64,000 bases of DNA from Hymenobacter aerophilus DSM 13606 (GTDB lineage Bacteria; Bacteroidota; Bacteroidia; Cytophagales; Hymenobacteraceae). The stretch spans positions 182,667-246,666 of the forward strand of contig NZ_KB907802.1 of assembly GCF_000382225.1 (NCBI RefSeq), read 5' to 3'. The position numbers and the translations under genes are program-made. The notes under the pieces were generated by a model. It was not told where the DNA came from and did no database searches. It was given only the letters and a program-made list of their open reading frames with translations. This document shows, piece by piece, positions 44,281-52,149 of the stretch (the stretch's first letter is position 1; each line of letters begins with the position of its first letter).

Positions 44281-45294
44281 ATGGAAAATCCCGCCCCCAC
44301 CCCTGCCACTCCTACCCCTGCCGACTTCTCGCCCGCCGTGCTCGAACAGCTGCAGCGCCTCAAGCAGCGCTTCGACGCCGACGACCAGGACCTGGCTTCT
44401 TACCTCGAAGGCTACTACCACACCCGCTACCTCGGCTACTGGGACTATATTCAGCTTGAAACCCTGCTGAGTTTGCAGCGCCCGCGCACCGAAATTCCCG
44501 ACGAGCGGATTTTCATCATCTACCACCAGATTACGGAGCTGTATTTCAAGCTCTGCCTCTGCGAGTACGAGCAGCTCGGCGACCTGCAGCAGCCCACCGT
44601 GGAGGAAGTGGTGCTGCGCGTGGGCCGCGTGAACCGCTACTTCGAGAACCTGATCGACTCGTTCGACGTGATGGTGGACGGCATGGAGAAGCGGCAGTTT
44701 CTGGAGTTCCGGCTGGCGCTGATGCCGGCCTCGGGCTTCCAGAGCGCGCAGTACCGCATGATTGAGCTGGCCAGCACCAGCCTCGGCAACCTGGTGCCCG
44801 AGGAGCGTCGCCGCCTGCTGGGCGACGCCGCCGACCACGAAGAAATGATTGGCTGCATCTACTGGAAATCGGGCGCCACGGTAGTCGAAACCGGCGCCAA
44901 GGCCCTTACGCTCACTGAATTCGAGAAGAAGTATACCGGCCAGCTCAACGACTTCGCCCGCGAGTACACCCAGCGCAACCTTTGGGCCGTGGTGCAGCGC
45001 CTGCCCGAGGGCCCCGAAGGCCGGCAGCACCCGCGCCTGCTCCGCCAGCTGCGCCAGCTCGATGTGAACGTGAACGTGAACTGGCCCCTGGTACACTACA
45101 AATCGGCCGTGCGCTACCTGGAGCGCCGCCCCGACTCGATTGCCGCGACCGGCGGCACCAACTGGCAGCAGTACCTGCCTCCCAAGTTCCAGCGCCGCAT
45201 CTTCTACCCCCAGCTCTGGACCGAAACCGAGCTGGCCGACTGGGGCAAAGCCTGGGTGGAAAGCGTGCTGGGCGACGGTGAGATAGTGAGATAG
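44281..45294 (+). CDS. Tryptophan 2,3-dioxygenase family protein
   Basis: 337 residues, all-helical. Motifs of the family: TRYLGYWDYIQLETLLSLQ, IIYHQITELYFKL (with the conserved HQ-x-x-E-L substrate-binding start), FQSAQYRMIELAS, and the C-terminal ATGGTNWQQYLPP with the Thr-Gly-Gly-Thr that contacts substrate. Heme ligand His is probably in WPLVHYKSAVRYL. Opens the indole ring of tryptophan to N-formylkynurenine, first step of the kynurenine route; substrate for this Bacteroidetes branch is inferred. An N-terminal 20-residue Pro/Thr/Ala stretch is extra. Confidence 0.85.
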   Translation: MENPAPTPATPTPADFSPAVLEQLQRLKQRFDADDQDLASYLEGYYHTRYLGYWDYIQLETLLSLQRPRTEIPDERIFIIYHQITELYFKLCLCEYEQLGDLQQPTVEEVVLRVGRVNRYFENLIDSFDVMVDGMEKRQFLEFRLALMPASGFQSAQYRMIELASTSLGNLVPEERRRLLGDAADHEEMIGCIYWKSGATVVETGAKALTLTEFEKKYTGQLNDFAREYTQRNLWAVVQRLPEGPEGRQHPRLLRQLRQLDVNVNVNWPLVHYKSAVRYLERRPDSIAATGGTNWQQYLPPKFQRRIFYPQLWTETELADWGKAWVESVLGDGEIVR

Positions 45295-45306
45295 TGAACT
45301 GGTGGG

Positions 45307-45417
45307 TTGATGTTCCCTGTCATCCTGAGCGCAGCGAAGGACCTATACAGAAGCTATATCTATTGATTGGCTTCTGTATAGGTCCTTCGCTGCGCTCAGG
45401 ATGACAGGGAACATCAA
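45307..45417. repeat. Palindrome of the GTCATCCTGAGC family with mirrored flanks
   Basis: Perfect arms of about 49 bases: TTGATGTTCCCTGTCATCCT.. and ..AGGATGACAGGGAACATCAA. The core is the family sequence; TTGATGTTCCCT is specific to this site yet perfectly mirrored. Between convergent genes. Confidence 0.9.
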
Positions 45418-45432
45418 CTCACCATTTTCCCG

Positions 45433-46005
45433 CTACTCCACCTTAAACGTAGCGCGGGTGTTCTCCCAGGCAATACCCACTTCACCCGATTTGTCGGCCG
45501 TAATAGTGAACTGTTCCACGCGCTTAGGTAGCGTCGAAACGGGGGCCGCTACGCGCAGCGTGTCGCGGGCGGGGTTGTACTCGTATGCGCCCCACTGGTT
45601 GGGCTGGTTGTTGAAGATGATGGTCCACTCCTTTTCCTGCGGGATGGTGAACAGCGCGTACTTGCCGGCCGGCAGCGGCTGGCCCTGCACCCGCACGGGC
45701 CGGTCGACGGTGAAGGTGGTGGCCTCGTTGGCGCCCGTGCGCCACACCTGCCCGTAGGGCACCAGGCCGCCCATTACTTTGCGCTCGTGGGCCGAGGGGC
45801 GGCTGTAGCGGATAGTGAAGGTGGCGCCCCCGGGCACCGTAGCCGATGCGGTGGCCGCCGGGCTGGGCCGCGGGCCCTTGTCGTCGGCGGTGGCCGGCGG
45901 GGCCTGCTCGGAGCAGGAAGAAAACGAAAAAGCCAGCCCCAGGAGTGCGGGCAGCAGCAGCGGGGCCAGAGAAATGCGCCCAAAAGGCGTACGAGTGGCG
46001 GGCAT
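45433..46005 (-). CDS. DUF2911 lipoprotein
   Basis: 190 residues from the ATG at 46005 (MPATRTPFGRISLAPLLLPA); lipobox FSFSSC with Cys about residue 30. DUF2911 domain (about 60-190): TIRYSRPSAHERKVMGGLVPYGQVWRTGANE, VQGQPLPAGKYALFTIP, WTIIFNNQPNQWGAYEY. Beta-sandwich protein of unknown function, attached to a periplasm-facing membrane. The frame extends to 46080 but that start would hide the lipoprotein signal. Confidence 0.85.
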   Translation of the reverse strand: MPATRTPFGRISLAPLLLPALLGLAFSFSSCSEQAPPATADDKGPRPSPAATASATVPGGATFTIRYSRPSAHERKVMGGLVPYGQVWRTGANEATTFTVDRPVRVQGQPLPAGKYALFTIPQEKEWTIIFNNQPNQWGAYEYNPARDTLRVAAPVSTLPKRVEQFTITADKSGEVGIAWENTRATFKVE

Positions 46006-46174
46006 AGGAGGCAGTGGGATGAGGCGCGAGGCCGGCAGCAGCGGCCGGCGACTCGCGTTGCAGCAATAAGTATACCCCAAGTTTTGTCATTGGTTGCCTG
46101 CTCGCCGGCTTCCCCGGCCCCAGCCCGCCGATTTCCGCTTACCTTCGCCCCGTTCTCTGTCTGTTTTTCAGGTC

Positions 46175-46375
46175 AGATGAGCGGTTGGTGGCCCCGGCTT
46201 TCGGGCGGGGCCTTAAAAGGGAACCGGGTGCAACTCCCGGACAGACGCGCTACTGTGAGGGCCGGCCGCTTCGGCGCCGCCAACGCCTCCCCACGCAGCC
46301 CATTGCCCGTTTTCGGCGGGTGAGAAGGGCGGGGAGGCGGGCCCGAGTCAGGAGACCTGCCCGCCGCTTACATGA
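46175..46375 (+). promoter_or_regulatory. Cobalamin (vitamin B12) riboswitch
   Basis: Conserved pieces occur in order: TTGGTGGCCCCGGC with its pairing GGCGGGGCC, then TTAAAAGGGAACCGGGTGC, AACTCCCGGACAGACGCGC, TACTGTGAGG, a variable GC-rich arm (46262-46344) and the B12 box GAGTCAGGAGACCTGCC at 46345-46361. Together these are the conserved core of the cobalamin riboswitch. It is transcribed toward the hotdog thioesterase gene, 190 bases further. An expression platform cannot be defined with certainty; GC-rich hairpins lie at 46415-46465. Confidence 0.93.
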
Positions 46376-46564
46376 CGAGGCCGCTCCGCGACTGGGCGCC
46401 TTGTTGACTACTGCGGCGGGCCGATGGCTCCGTTGCTGGCGGCTATAGGGCCGCCGGCCCGGGCATGGGCGCGCAGTATTCGGCAGGGAAACCCGGTGGC
46501 CGGGGCGCGCCGAAAAACGGGCCGGAAGGGCTTTTTCTTCCATCCTTTCTTTTCCTTCCTGCTT

Positions 46565-46981
46565 ATGCTCCCGCTCGCCGAAAAAATCAGCCGCGCCGAA
46601 ACCCGCATCTTCAAGGCGGTTTTCCCCAACACCACCAACCACTACGATACCCTGTTCGGCGGCACCACGCTGCACCTCATGGACGAGGTAGCCTTCATCA
46701 CGGCCACCCGCTTCTCGCGCCTGAAAATGGTGACGGTGTCCTCCGACAAAGTCGATTTCACCCATCCCATTCCCGGCGGCACGCTGGTCGAGCTGATTGG
46801 CCGCGTCGAGCACGTGGGCCGCACCAGCCTCAAGGTGCGCGTCGAGCTGTTCGTGGAGCAGATGTACTCCGAAGACCGCCACCGGGCCGTGTCGGGCCTG
46901 TTCACGTTTGTGGCCATTGATGAGGACAAGCGCCCGGTGGCCATTCTGCCCGCCGAACTGCAGCCGGCGCCGGTAGCGTAG
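46565..46981 (+). CDS. Acyl-CoA thioesterase (hotdog fold)
   Basis: 138 residues from the ATG at 46565 (MLPLAEKISRAETR); the open frame begins at 46424 but the extra part lies in the riboswitch leader. Hotdog motifs: FPNTTNHYDTLFGGTTLHLMDEVAFITATR and VDFTHPIPGGTLVELIGRV, with the conserved Asn/His-x-x-x-GG...Asp pattern of YciA/Acot-type thioesterases. It hydrolyses acyl-CoA to free acid and CoA. Being the first gene after a B12 riboswitch is unusual and suggests that it is repressed by cobalamin. Confidence 0.85.
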   Translation: MLPLAEKISRAETRIFKAVFPNTTNHYDTLFGGTTLHLMDEVAFITATRFSRLKMVTVSSDKVDFTHPIPGGTLVELIGRVEHVGRTSLKVRVELFVEQMYSEDRHRAVSGLFTFVAIDEDKRPVAILPAELQPAPVA

Positions 46982-47040
46982 GCCGGCCGCGGGCGCGTAT
47001 CTTTGCGGGCGTAAAAGGATAACTCCCTTTCCCCTGCCTT

Positions 47041-48624
47041 ATGCCCTCTCCCCTTACTTCCGGCGCTCAGGAAATTGAGCTGCTGCTGCCCCCCGAACAG
47101 GCCTACGACGAGCTGGCCCGCTACGAAGCCCTGCTCGCCGCCGCCGGCCTCAAGCCCGGCCAGGCCGATTTCGTGCACCTGCGCAAGCGCTCGGTCGATG
47201 CCCGGGGCCGCCAGCCGCTGGTGCGCCTGCGCGCCGACATCTACCGCCAGCCCCCGCCGGCCGACTTGTTCGGGCCCTGGTTCACGTTCCCGGACGTCAG
47301 CCAGGCCCTGCGCACGGTGCTGATTGTGGGGGCGGGGCCGGCGGGGCTGTTTGCGGCGCTGCGGGCCATTGAGCTGGGCATCCGGCCCGTGGTGCTGGAG
47401 CGCGGCAAGGACGTGCGCACCCGCCGCCGCGATTTGGCCGCCATCAACAAAGAGCACCGCGTCGACCCCGACTCCAACTACTGCTTCGGCGAAGGCGGGG
47501 CCGGCACGTACTCCGATGGCAAACTCTACACCCGCGCCACCAAGCGCGGCGACGTGCAGCGCATTCTGCGGCTGCTGGTGCAGCACGGCGCCACGCCCGA
47601 TATTCTGGTGGATGCCCACCCCCACATCGGCACCAACAAGCTGCCAGCCGTAGTGGCCGCCCTGCGCGACTCGGTGCGGCAGGCCGGCGGGCAGGTGCTG
47701 TTTGAAACGCGGGTCGATGACCTGCTCATCAGCGAAAACTGCCTGCGCGGGGTGGTAACGGCCACCGGCCAGGAACTGACGGCCGACGCCGTAATTCTGG
47801 CCACCGGCCACTCGGCCCGCGACATTTACGAGCTGCTGCACCGCCGGGGCGTGCTCATCGAGGCCAAGCCCTTCGCGCTGGGCGTGCGCGTCGAGCATCC
47901 CCAGCAGCTCATCGACCAGGCCCAGTACCGCCGCCCCGACCGGGGCCCGCTGCCGGCCGCCTCGTATGCGCTGGTGCACCAGACCCAGGTGGATAACGAG
48001 CAGCGGGGCGTGTTTTCGTTCTGCATGTGCCCCGGCGGCTTCATCGTGCCCGCCGCCACGGCCCCCGGCGAGGTGGTAGTCAACGGCATGAGCCCCAGCC
48101 GCCGCGACTCGCGCTTCGCCAACTCCGGCATCGTGGCCGCCGTCGAGCTTTCGGATATGGACCTGCGCCAGCACGGCCCGCTGGCCGGCCTGCATTTGCA
48201 GCAGCAAATCGAGCAGCGCGCCTGCCAGCTGGCCGGCAACTCCCAGAAGGCTCCGGCGCAACTGCTGGGCGACTTTCTGAAGCAGAAAACCTCCGCCCAG
48301 CTGCTGGAAACCAGCTATCAGCCCGGCCTCGTGTCGGTGCCCATGGACGAGGTGCTGGGCGCGGCGCTGGCCGAGCGCCTGCGCCAGGGCTTTGCCAATT
48401 TCGGCCGCAAAATTCCCGGTTACGCCACCAACGTGGCCCAAATTGTGGGCGTGGAAAGCCGCACCTCCTCGCCCGTGCGCATCCCCCGCGACCGAGACAC
48501 GCTGGAGCACCCCACCCTGCGCGGCCTGTTTCCGTGCGGCGAAGGTGCGGGCTACGCCGGCGGCATCGTGTCGGCCGCCATGGATGGCGAACGGTGCGCC
48601 GAGGCGGTATTGGCGGTTTTCTAG
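47041..48624 (+). CDS. COG2509-type FAD-dependent oxidoreductase
   Basis: 527 residues. N-terminal segment of about 95 residues (LPPEQAYDELARYEALLAAAG) precedes the FAD Rossmann motif VLIVGAGPAGLFAALRAIELG. Then ERGKDVRTR, SNYCFGEGGAGTYSDGKLYTR (typical of the group), ATGHSARDIYELL and the C-terminal FPCGEGAGYAGGIVSAAMDG. Belongs to the large uncharacterised FAD dehydrogenase group; substrate unknown. It follows the thioesterase by 59 bases on the same strand and may share the B12-controlled transcript. Confidence 0.85.
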   Translation: MPSPLTSGAQEIELLLPPEQAYDELARYEALLAAAGLKPGQADFVHLRKRSVDARGRQPLVRLRADIYRQPPPADLFGPWFTFPDVSQALRTVLIVGAGPAGLFAALRAIELGIRPVVLERGKDVRTRRRDLAAINKEHRVDPDSNYCFGEGGAGTYSDGKLYTRATKRGDVQRILRLLVQHGATPDILVDAHPHIGTNKLPAVVAALRDSVRQAGGQVLFETRVDDLLISENCLRGVVTATGQELTADAVILATGHSARDIYELLHRRGVLIEAKPFALGVRVEHPQQLIDQAQYRRPDRGPLPAASYALVHQTQVDNEQRGVFSFCMCPGGFIVPAATAPGEVVVNGMSPSRRDSRFANSGIVAAVELSDMDLRQHGPLAGLHLQQQIEQRACQLAGNSQKAPAQLLGDFLKQKTSAQLLETSYQPGLVSVPMDEVLGAALAERLRQGFANFGRKIPGYATNVAQIVGVESRTSSPVRIPRDRDTLEHPTLRGLFPCGEGAGYAGGIVSAAMDGERCAEAVLAVF

Positions 48625-48742
48625 GAACTTGGATGGCGTTTGCCGCGGACAGACAAGCTTACTATATCCACTATATAGGATTTAAAGGCATGTGGGAGGC
48701 ACTAATTTGCCTATCATTGTCTGGTTTATATCCCTTAACGTA

Positions 48743-48832
48743 ATGCTAGTTCTCAGACGCATCTTGGAATTAGTGCTAGTTATAGTTCTAATAACCAGCG
48801 CAATTTATGTAGTACTTTTCTGTGGTAAATAG
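48743..48832 (+). CDS. Candidate 29-residue hydrophobic peptide
   Basis: ATG at 48743 to TAG at 48832 encodes MLVLRRILELVLVIVLITSA and a short end with YVVLFCGK: two Arg before one membrane span. It sits 18 bases before the barrel-protein gene in an AT-rich island. Could be a leader or small membrane protein; short random hydrophobic frames are common in AT-rich DNA. Confidence 0.3.
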   Translation: MLVLRRILELVLVIVLITSAIYVVLFCGK

Positions 48833-48850
48833 TTACCCTATCCTTCCCTG

Positions 48851-49546
48851 ATGAAACAGCCTTTTGCCCTGATGCTCGCAGTTTTGCCCTTCACTGTGGC
48901 TGCGCAAACGTCTACCGATACTACCTACCGTCACCAACTGGGCCTGACGGCCAGCCCGCAGTTGCACAAGTTCTTCCAAGCCAACCGTAGCTTACCATTA
49001 GGGCTTTTGTATAAGCGACGGATAAAAGTCAATCAGATGGCGCGAGTCCGGCTCGTGGGCCAATACAGTTGGCGTGATACTATGGATGTTACTGGGATTT
49101 TACCCGGCAGCAGTATTGAATTCTGGGAGCTGAGTGGCTATGTAGGTTACGAATGGCAGCGGCCCATCGGTCGCCGTACGACGCTTACATATGGCGCGGA
49201 GGTGGGCACTGGCGTTAGTCGTCGCGATTTCCATGACAAGCGGATAGGGCAAGATATTGGTGGCGCTTTTCAGTACGATGTGCACTTTGCCAGTAAGCAA
49301 TGGCAATTGGAGGCCCGCCCTTTTTTGGGTATAAATGTCGCTATAGCAGCGCGCCTCCATGTATTTGCTGAATCGGCGTTGAGTGCTAGCTATAATCGGC
49401 GGCGCGATAGCGGGAGTGGAACTGCCATTCGCACCTATCCCAATAGCCCTCCTACTTTCGGATTCGTACCTAGCTATGCCACTGCTGACGCATGGCGATT
49501 GCGGTGGCGACCAGTTCAATTGATTGGCCTGACCTTAGCGTTATAA
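48851..49546 (+). CDS. Outer-membrane beta-barrel-like protein in an AT-rich island
   Basis: 231 residues: signal peptide (MKQPFALMLAVLPFTVAAQ) then alternating strands with aromatic ends (LPLGLLYKRRIKVNQMARVRLVGQYSW, FWELSGYVGYEWQ, TLTYGAEVGTGVS, LEARPFLGINVAIAARLHVFAES) and a C-terminal strand LIGLTLAL. This is a small barrel, probably in the outer membrane. Family not recognised. Its base composition is clearly more AT-rich than neighbouring genes, from about 48630 to 49640, which suggests later acquisition. Confidence 0.65.
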   Translation: MKQPFALMLAVLPFTVAAQTSTDTTYRHQLGLTASPQLHKFFQANRSLPLGLLYKRRIKVNQMARVRLVGQYSWRDTMDVTGILPGSSIEFWELSGYVGYEWQRPIGRRTTLTYGAEVGTGVSRRDFHDKRIGQDIGGAFQYDVHFASKQWQLEARPFLGINVAIAARLHVFAESALSASYNRRRDSGSGTAIRTYPNSPPTFGFVPSYATADAWRLRWRPVQLIGLTLAL

Positions 49547-49837
49547 TCCTTTAGCTTCTTCTGAGTAAATAATTGGTTGCTATAGTGATGAATTGGCCTC
49601 ATAACACTTTCCAAACGGTCGTTTATAAAACGTTATAATGGCCGCCAGCCCAGGCCTGCCAGGCTTCGCGCGAGCAACTGGACACGCTTTTTAGGGGCCT
49701 CAGCAAGCGGTGAGCGTTTCGGCTCCGTACTACTTTGCAGCCGGGCCTGCGTATAGCACTGCTCGTTTGCGGGGTTCGGCCGTCGCGTCACGCGGCCCGC
49801 CTGCCCCGTTTCAAATCACCCGATAGCATCCGTTCTT
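49547..49837. other. Intergenic region
   Basis: 291 bases between the barrel-protein gene and the CoA-binding protein gene, AT-rich to about 49640. No gene, RNA or terminator seen. Confidence 0.4.
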
Positions 49838-50197
49838 ATGAAAAAGACCCTCGTTTTAGGTGCCACCGACAACCCCGCCCGCTATGCCTACCGGGCCGTG
49901 CACCAACTCAAGCAGCACGGCCACGAAGTGGTGCCGGTGGGCATCCGCAAAGGCCAGGTGGCCGGCCTCGACATCCGCAACGACCGGCCCGCCGCCGAAG
50001 GCGTGGACACCGTCACGCTCTACGTCGGCCCCCAGAACCAGCCCGGCTGGTACGACTACATTCTGGACCTGAACCCCAAACGCATCATCTTCAACCCCGG
50101 CACCGAAAACCCCGAGCTGGAAAAGCTGGCCCAACAGCGCGGCATCCAAACCGAAGAAGCCTGCACGCTGGTGATGCTAAGCATCGGGCAGTATTAA
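49838..50197 (+). CDS. CoA-binding domain protein
   Basis: 119 residues forming one Rossmann-like CoA-binding domain: KKTLVLGATDNPARYAYRAVHQL, VVPVGIRKGQVAGLDI, GVDTVTLYVGPQNQPGWYDYIL, IIFNPGTENPELEKLAQQRGI. Small proteins of this kind (YccU type) bind CoA, with unknown purpose. It stands alone before a palindrome. Confidence 0.9.
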   Translation: MKKTLVLGATDNPARYAYRAVHQLKQHGHEVVPVGIRKGQVAGLDIRNDRPAAEGVDTVTLYVGPQNQPGWYDYILDLNPKRIIFNPGTENPELEKLAQQRGIQTEEACTLVMLSIGQY

Positions 50198-50504
50198 GGT
50201 TAGATGTTAAGCGATGATGCTGCAGCACAGCCCCGGCGGGGCGGCATATCGGTAGTAAAATAAGATATGGACGATAAAGCCCCAGCGGGGCGACACAAAC
50301 GGCTGAACGGCTTGTGTCGCCCCGCTGGGGCTTTGCTGTAGGCTAACGTAGTTTCTACCGATATGTCGCCCCTCCGGGGCTATTGCACAGAACGGATTTA
50401 ATAAACCGCTGAAATTTTTCCTTCTCCCCAGGCAACCCTTACCGCTTACCTTGCATCTGACGCCCCAAACGAACTGCTTCTGACCTGAACTTTACGCTGC
50501 TCCC
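50198..50504. other. Intergenic region holding a nested palindrome
   Basis: 307 bases, mostly filled by the CCCCAGCGGGGCGACAC-family palindrome at 50229-50381. The remaining 120 bases before the sigma factor are AT-richer and should hold its promoter. Confidence 0.6.
50229..50381. repeat. Nested palindrome, CCCCAGCGGGGCGACAC family
   Basis: Outer arms AGCCCCGGCGGGGCGGCATA.. (50229-50255) with ..CTACCGATATGTCGCCCCTC (50355-50381), inner hairpin AAAGCCCCAGCGGGGCGACA.. (50276-50298) with its inverse (50312-50334). Same arrangement of outer and inner hairpins as at 37590-37857. Confidence 0.9.
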
Positions 50505-51092
50505 GTGACGGAAACTGAGTTAATTGTCGCCTGCCGCCAGGGCAGTAGCCGGGCCCAGAAACAGCTCTATGAGCAGTTTTCGGGTTTGATGCTGTCGGTG
50601 TGCCTGCGCTATTTGCGCAGGCGCGAGGATGCCGAGGAGGCCCTGATTGTGGGCTTTACCAAGGTATTCCGCGCCCTCGACCAGTACCGGCACGAAGGCT
50701 CGTTCGAGGGCTGGATCCGGCGCATTGTGGTCAACGAGGCCCTCGGGATGCTGCGCCGCAAGGAGCCGTTGCATATGGCCATTGATGATTTGACTTACGA
50801 CGTGCCGGCCGTGGCCGCCACGGCCGAAAGCCAGCTCTCGGCCGACGATATGCTGGCCTTGCTGGCGGGTTTGCCGGCCGGTTACCGCACCGTTTTCAAC
50901 CTGTACGCCCTTGAGGGCTACTCGCACCCCGAAATCGGGGAGCTGCTGGGCATTTCGGAGGGCACCAGCAAATCGCAGCTCAGCAAGGCCCGCGGCATGC
51001 TGCAGCGCCGCCTGGCGGTGGCCGATGCCCAGGCCCGCCCTGCCCTCCCCAACACTTCACCGAAAGAACTGTATGCAACCGGAAGATATTGA
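50505..51092 (+). CDS. ECF RNA polymerase sigma factor
   Basis: 195 residues from a GTG (start of MTETELIVACRQG). Region 2: YEQFSGLMLSVCLRYLRRREDAEEALIVGFTKVFRAL and FEGWIRRIVVNEALGMLRR; region 4: LAGLPAGYRTVFNLYALEGYSHPEIGELLGISEGTSKSQLSKAR. The typical Bacteroidetes ECF sigma. It overlaps the next gene (a membrane protein, probable anti-sigma partner) by 20 bases, and an outer-membrane barrel gene follows, so the three probably form one regulatory unit. Confidence 0.92.
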   Translation: MTETELIVACRQGSSRAQKQLYEQFSGLMLSVCLRYLRRREDAEEALIVGFTKVFRALDQYRHEGSFEGWIRRIVVNEALGMLRRKEPLHMAIDDLTYDVPAVAATAESQLSADDMLALLAGLPAGYRTVFNLYALEGYSHPEIGELLGISEGTSKSQLSKARGMLQRRLAVADAQARPALPNTSPKELYATGRY

Positions 51093-51948
51093 TAAGCTGT
51101 TTCGCGAGCGGCTGGCGGGCCACGCCCCCACCCCGCCCGCCTTCGTGTGGGCCGAAATCGAGGCCGAAATTCAGCCCGCCAGGCGCCGCCGCCCTGTGAT
51201 GTGGCTGGCGGCGGCTTCGGTGGCGCTGCTCGTGCTGCTGGGCGCGGCCGGCTGGCTGCTGCTGGGTGGCGGCGCGGCGGGCCCCGCGGCCCGGCCTGAG
51301 CTGGCCGCCTCTGCGCCCAACCACGGGCCGGCCGCTGGCGCAACGGCGCCGCAGGCCGCTGGTCCGGGAAATAATTCGGCTGAGAAACAGCCGCTTCTGG
51401 CCGCCGCGCAAATAAATGAGGCGGCCCGGGCAACGGCGGAGGCCGCCGCCCCATCTAGCCCCTCAGAAGCAACCGCCACCGCTGAAGCCTCCGGGCCGGC
51501 CGCCTTAGTGGCCACTACGGTTCGCGCATCGGCCGCCCGGTCCGGGGGTGTACAACCCGGCCCGGCCGCCGACCGCCGGCCCTCGACCCACACGGCGACG
51601 GTTGCTTCGAACCCGCCGGCAAACGAGCCGGCCCCGGTAACGGCCCTGGCCGCCACCACGCCCGAGCTGCCTCAGCCTACGCTGGCCCCGGCCCCGAAGC
51701 GGCCCGCCGCGCTGCCCACCCAAACGGTCGCCCTCACCGGCCCGATTGAAGTGGAAGTCCGGCCCGCTTACGAGGCGCCGGCGCCGGAGCAGCCGGCCCG
51801 CCGCCGCGGCGTGCTGGCCGTGCTTCGGCAGGTGCGCAACGTGGTGCAGGGCGAGCCGGTGAGCCTGACGGCTGCCGGGCTGCCCGAAACGGTAACCGTG
51901 CAGGCCCGCCTGGCCGGCCGCACGCTCACCAAAACCATTCAATTGTAG
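51073..51948 (+). CDS. Single-span membrane protein, probable anti-sigma partner
   Basis: 291 residues from the ATG at 51073 (MQPEDIDKLFRERLAGHAPTPP), in frame, overlapping the sigma gene. N-terminal cytoplasmic 42 residues include FRERLAGHAPTPPAFVWAEI, a pattern common at the start of Bacteroidetes anti-sigma-like proteins; one membrane span (VMWLAAASVALLVLLGAAGWLLL); then a long Ala/Pro/Thr-rich periplasmic stretch (about 75-245) and a C-terminal basic part (RRGVLAVLRQVRNVVQGE). The anti-sigma role is inferred from order and overlap; no zinc-binding anti-sigma motif is seen. Confidence 0.75.
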   Translation: MQPEDIDKLFRERLAGHAPTPPAFVWAEIEAEIQPARRRRPVMWLAAASVALLVLLGAAGWLLLGGGAAGPAARPELAASAPNHGPAAGATAPQAAGPGNNSAEKQPLLAAAQINEAARATAEAAAPSSPSEATATAEASGPAALVATTVRASAARSGGVQPGPAADRRPSTHTATVASNPPANEPAPVTALAATTPELPQPTLAPAPKRPAALPTQTVALTGPIEVEVRPAYEAPAPEQPARRRGVLAVLRQVRNVVQGEPVSLTAAGLPETVTVQARLAGRTLTKTIQL

Positions 51949-52143
51949 GGCTTAGGGGCTTAGGTTTTAGGGCTTAGACAGGTTCTGTCCTCCTGAGCTT
52001 GCGAAGGACCTTATCCCACCTGAACGAGTCGCCTTAACGTGCTAAGGCCCTTCGTCCTTGCCCTAAGCGCAACGTGCTCAGGAGGACAGAACCTGTCTAA
52101 GCCCTAAAACCTAAGTCCCTAAGTCCCTAAGTCCTAAAACCTA
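51949..52143. repeat. Palindrome of the GTCATCCTGAGC family, long mirrored flanks
   Basis: Arms TAGGTTTTAGGGCTTAGACA.. through CTGTCCTCCTGAGC (51961-51998) and the inverse (52076-52113); short CTTAGG/CCTAAG runs extend the pairing on both sides to about 51949-52143. The core here is GTCCTCCTGAGC, a variant. Between the anti-sigma-like gene and the barrel gene. Confidence 0.85.
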
Positions 52144-52149
52144 AATTCC

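Noticed and set aside
46642..48510. 622-codon minus-strand frame opposite the thioesterase and FAD oxidoreductase
   Set aside because: It spans two real plus-strand genes and the gap between them, and has no recognisable domain.
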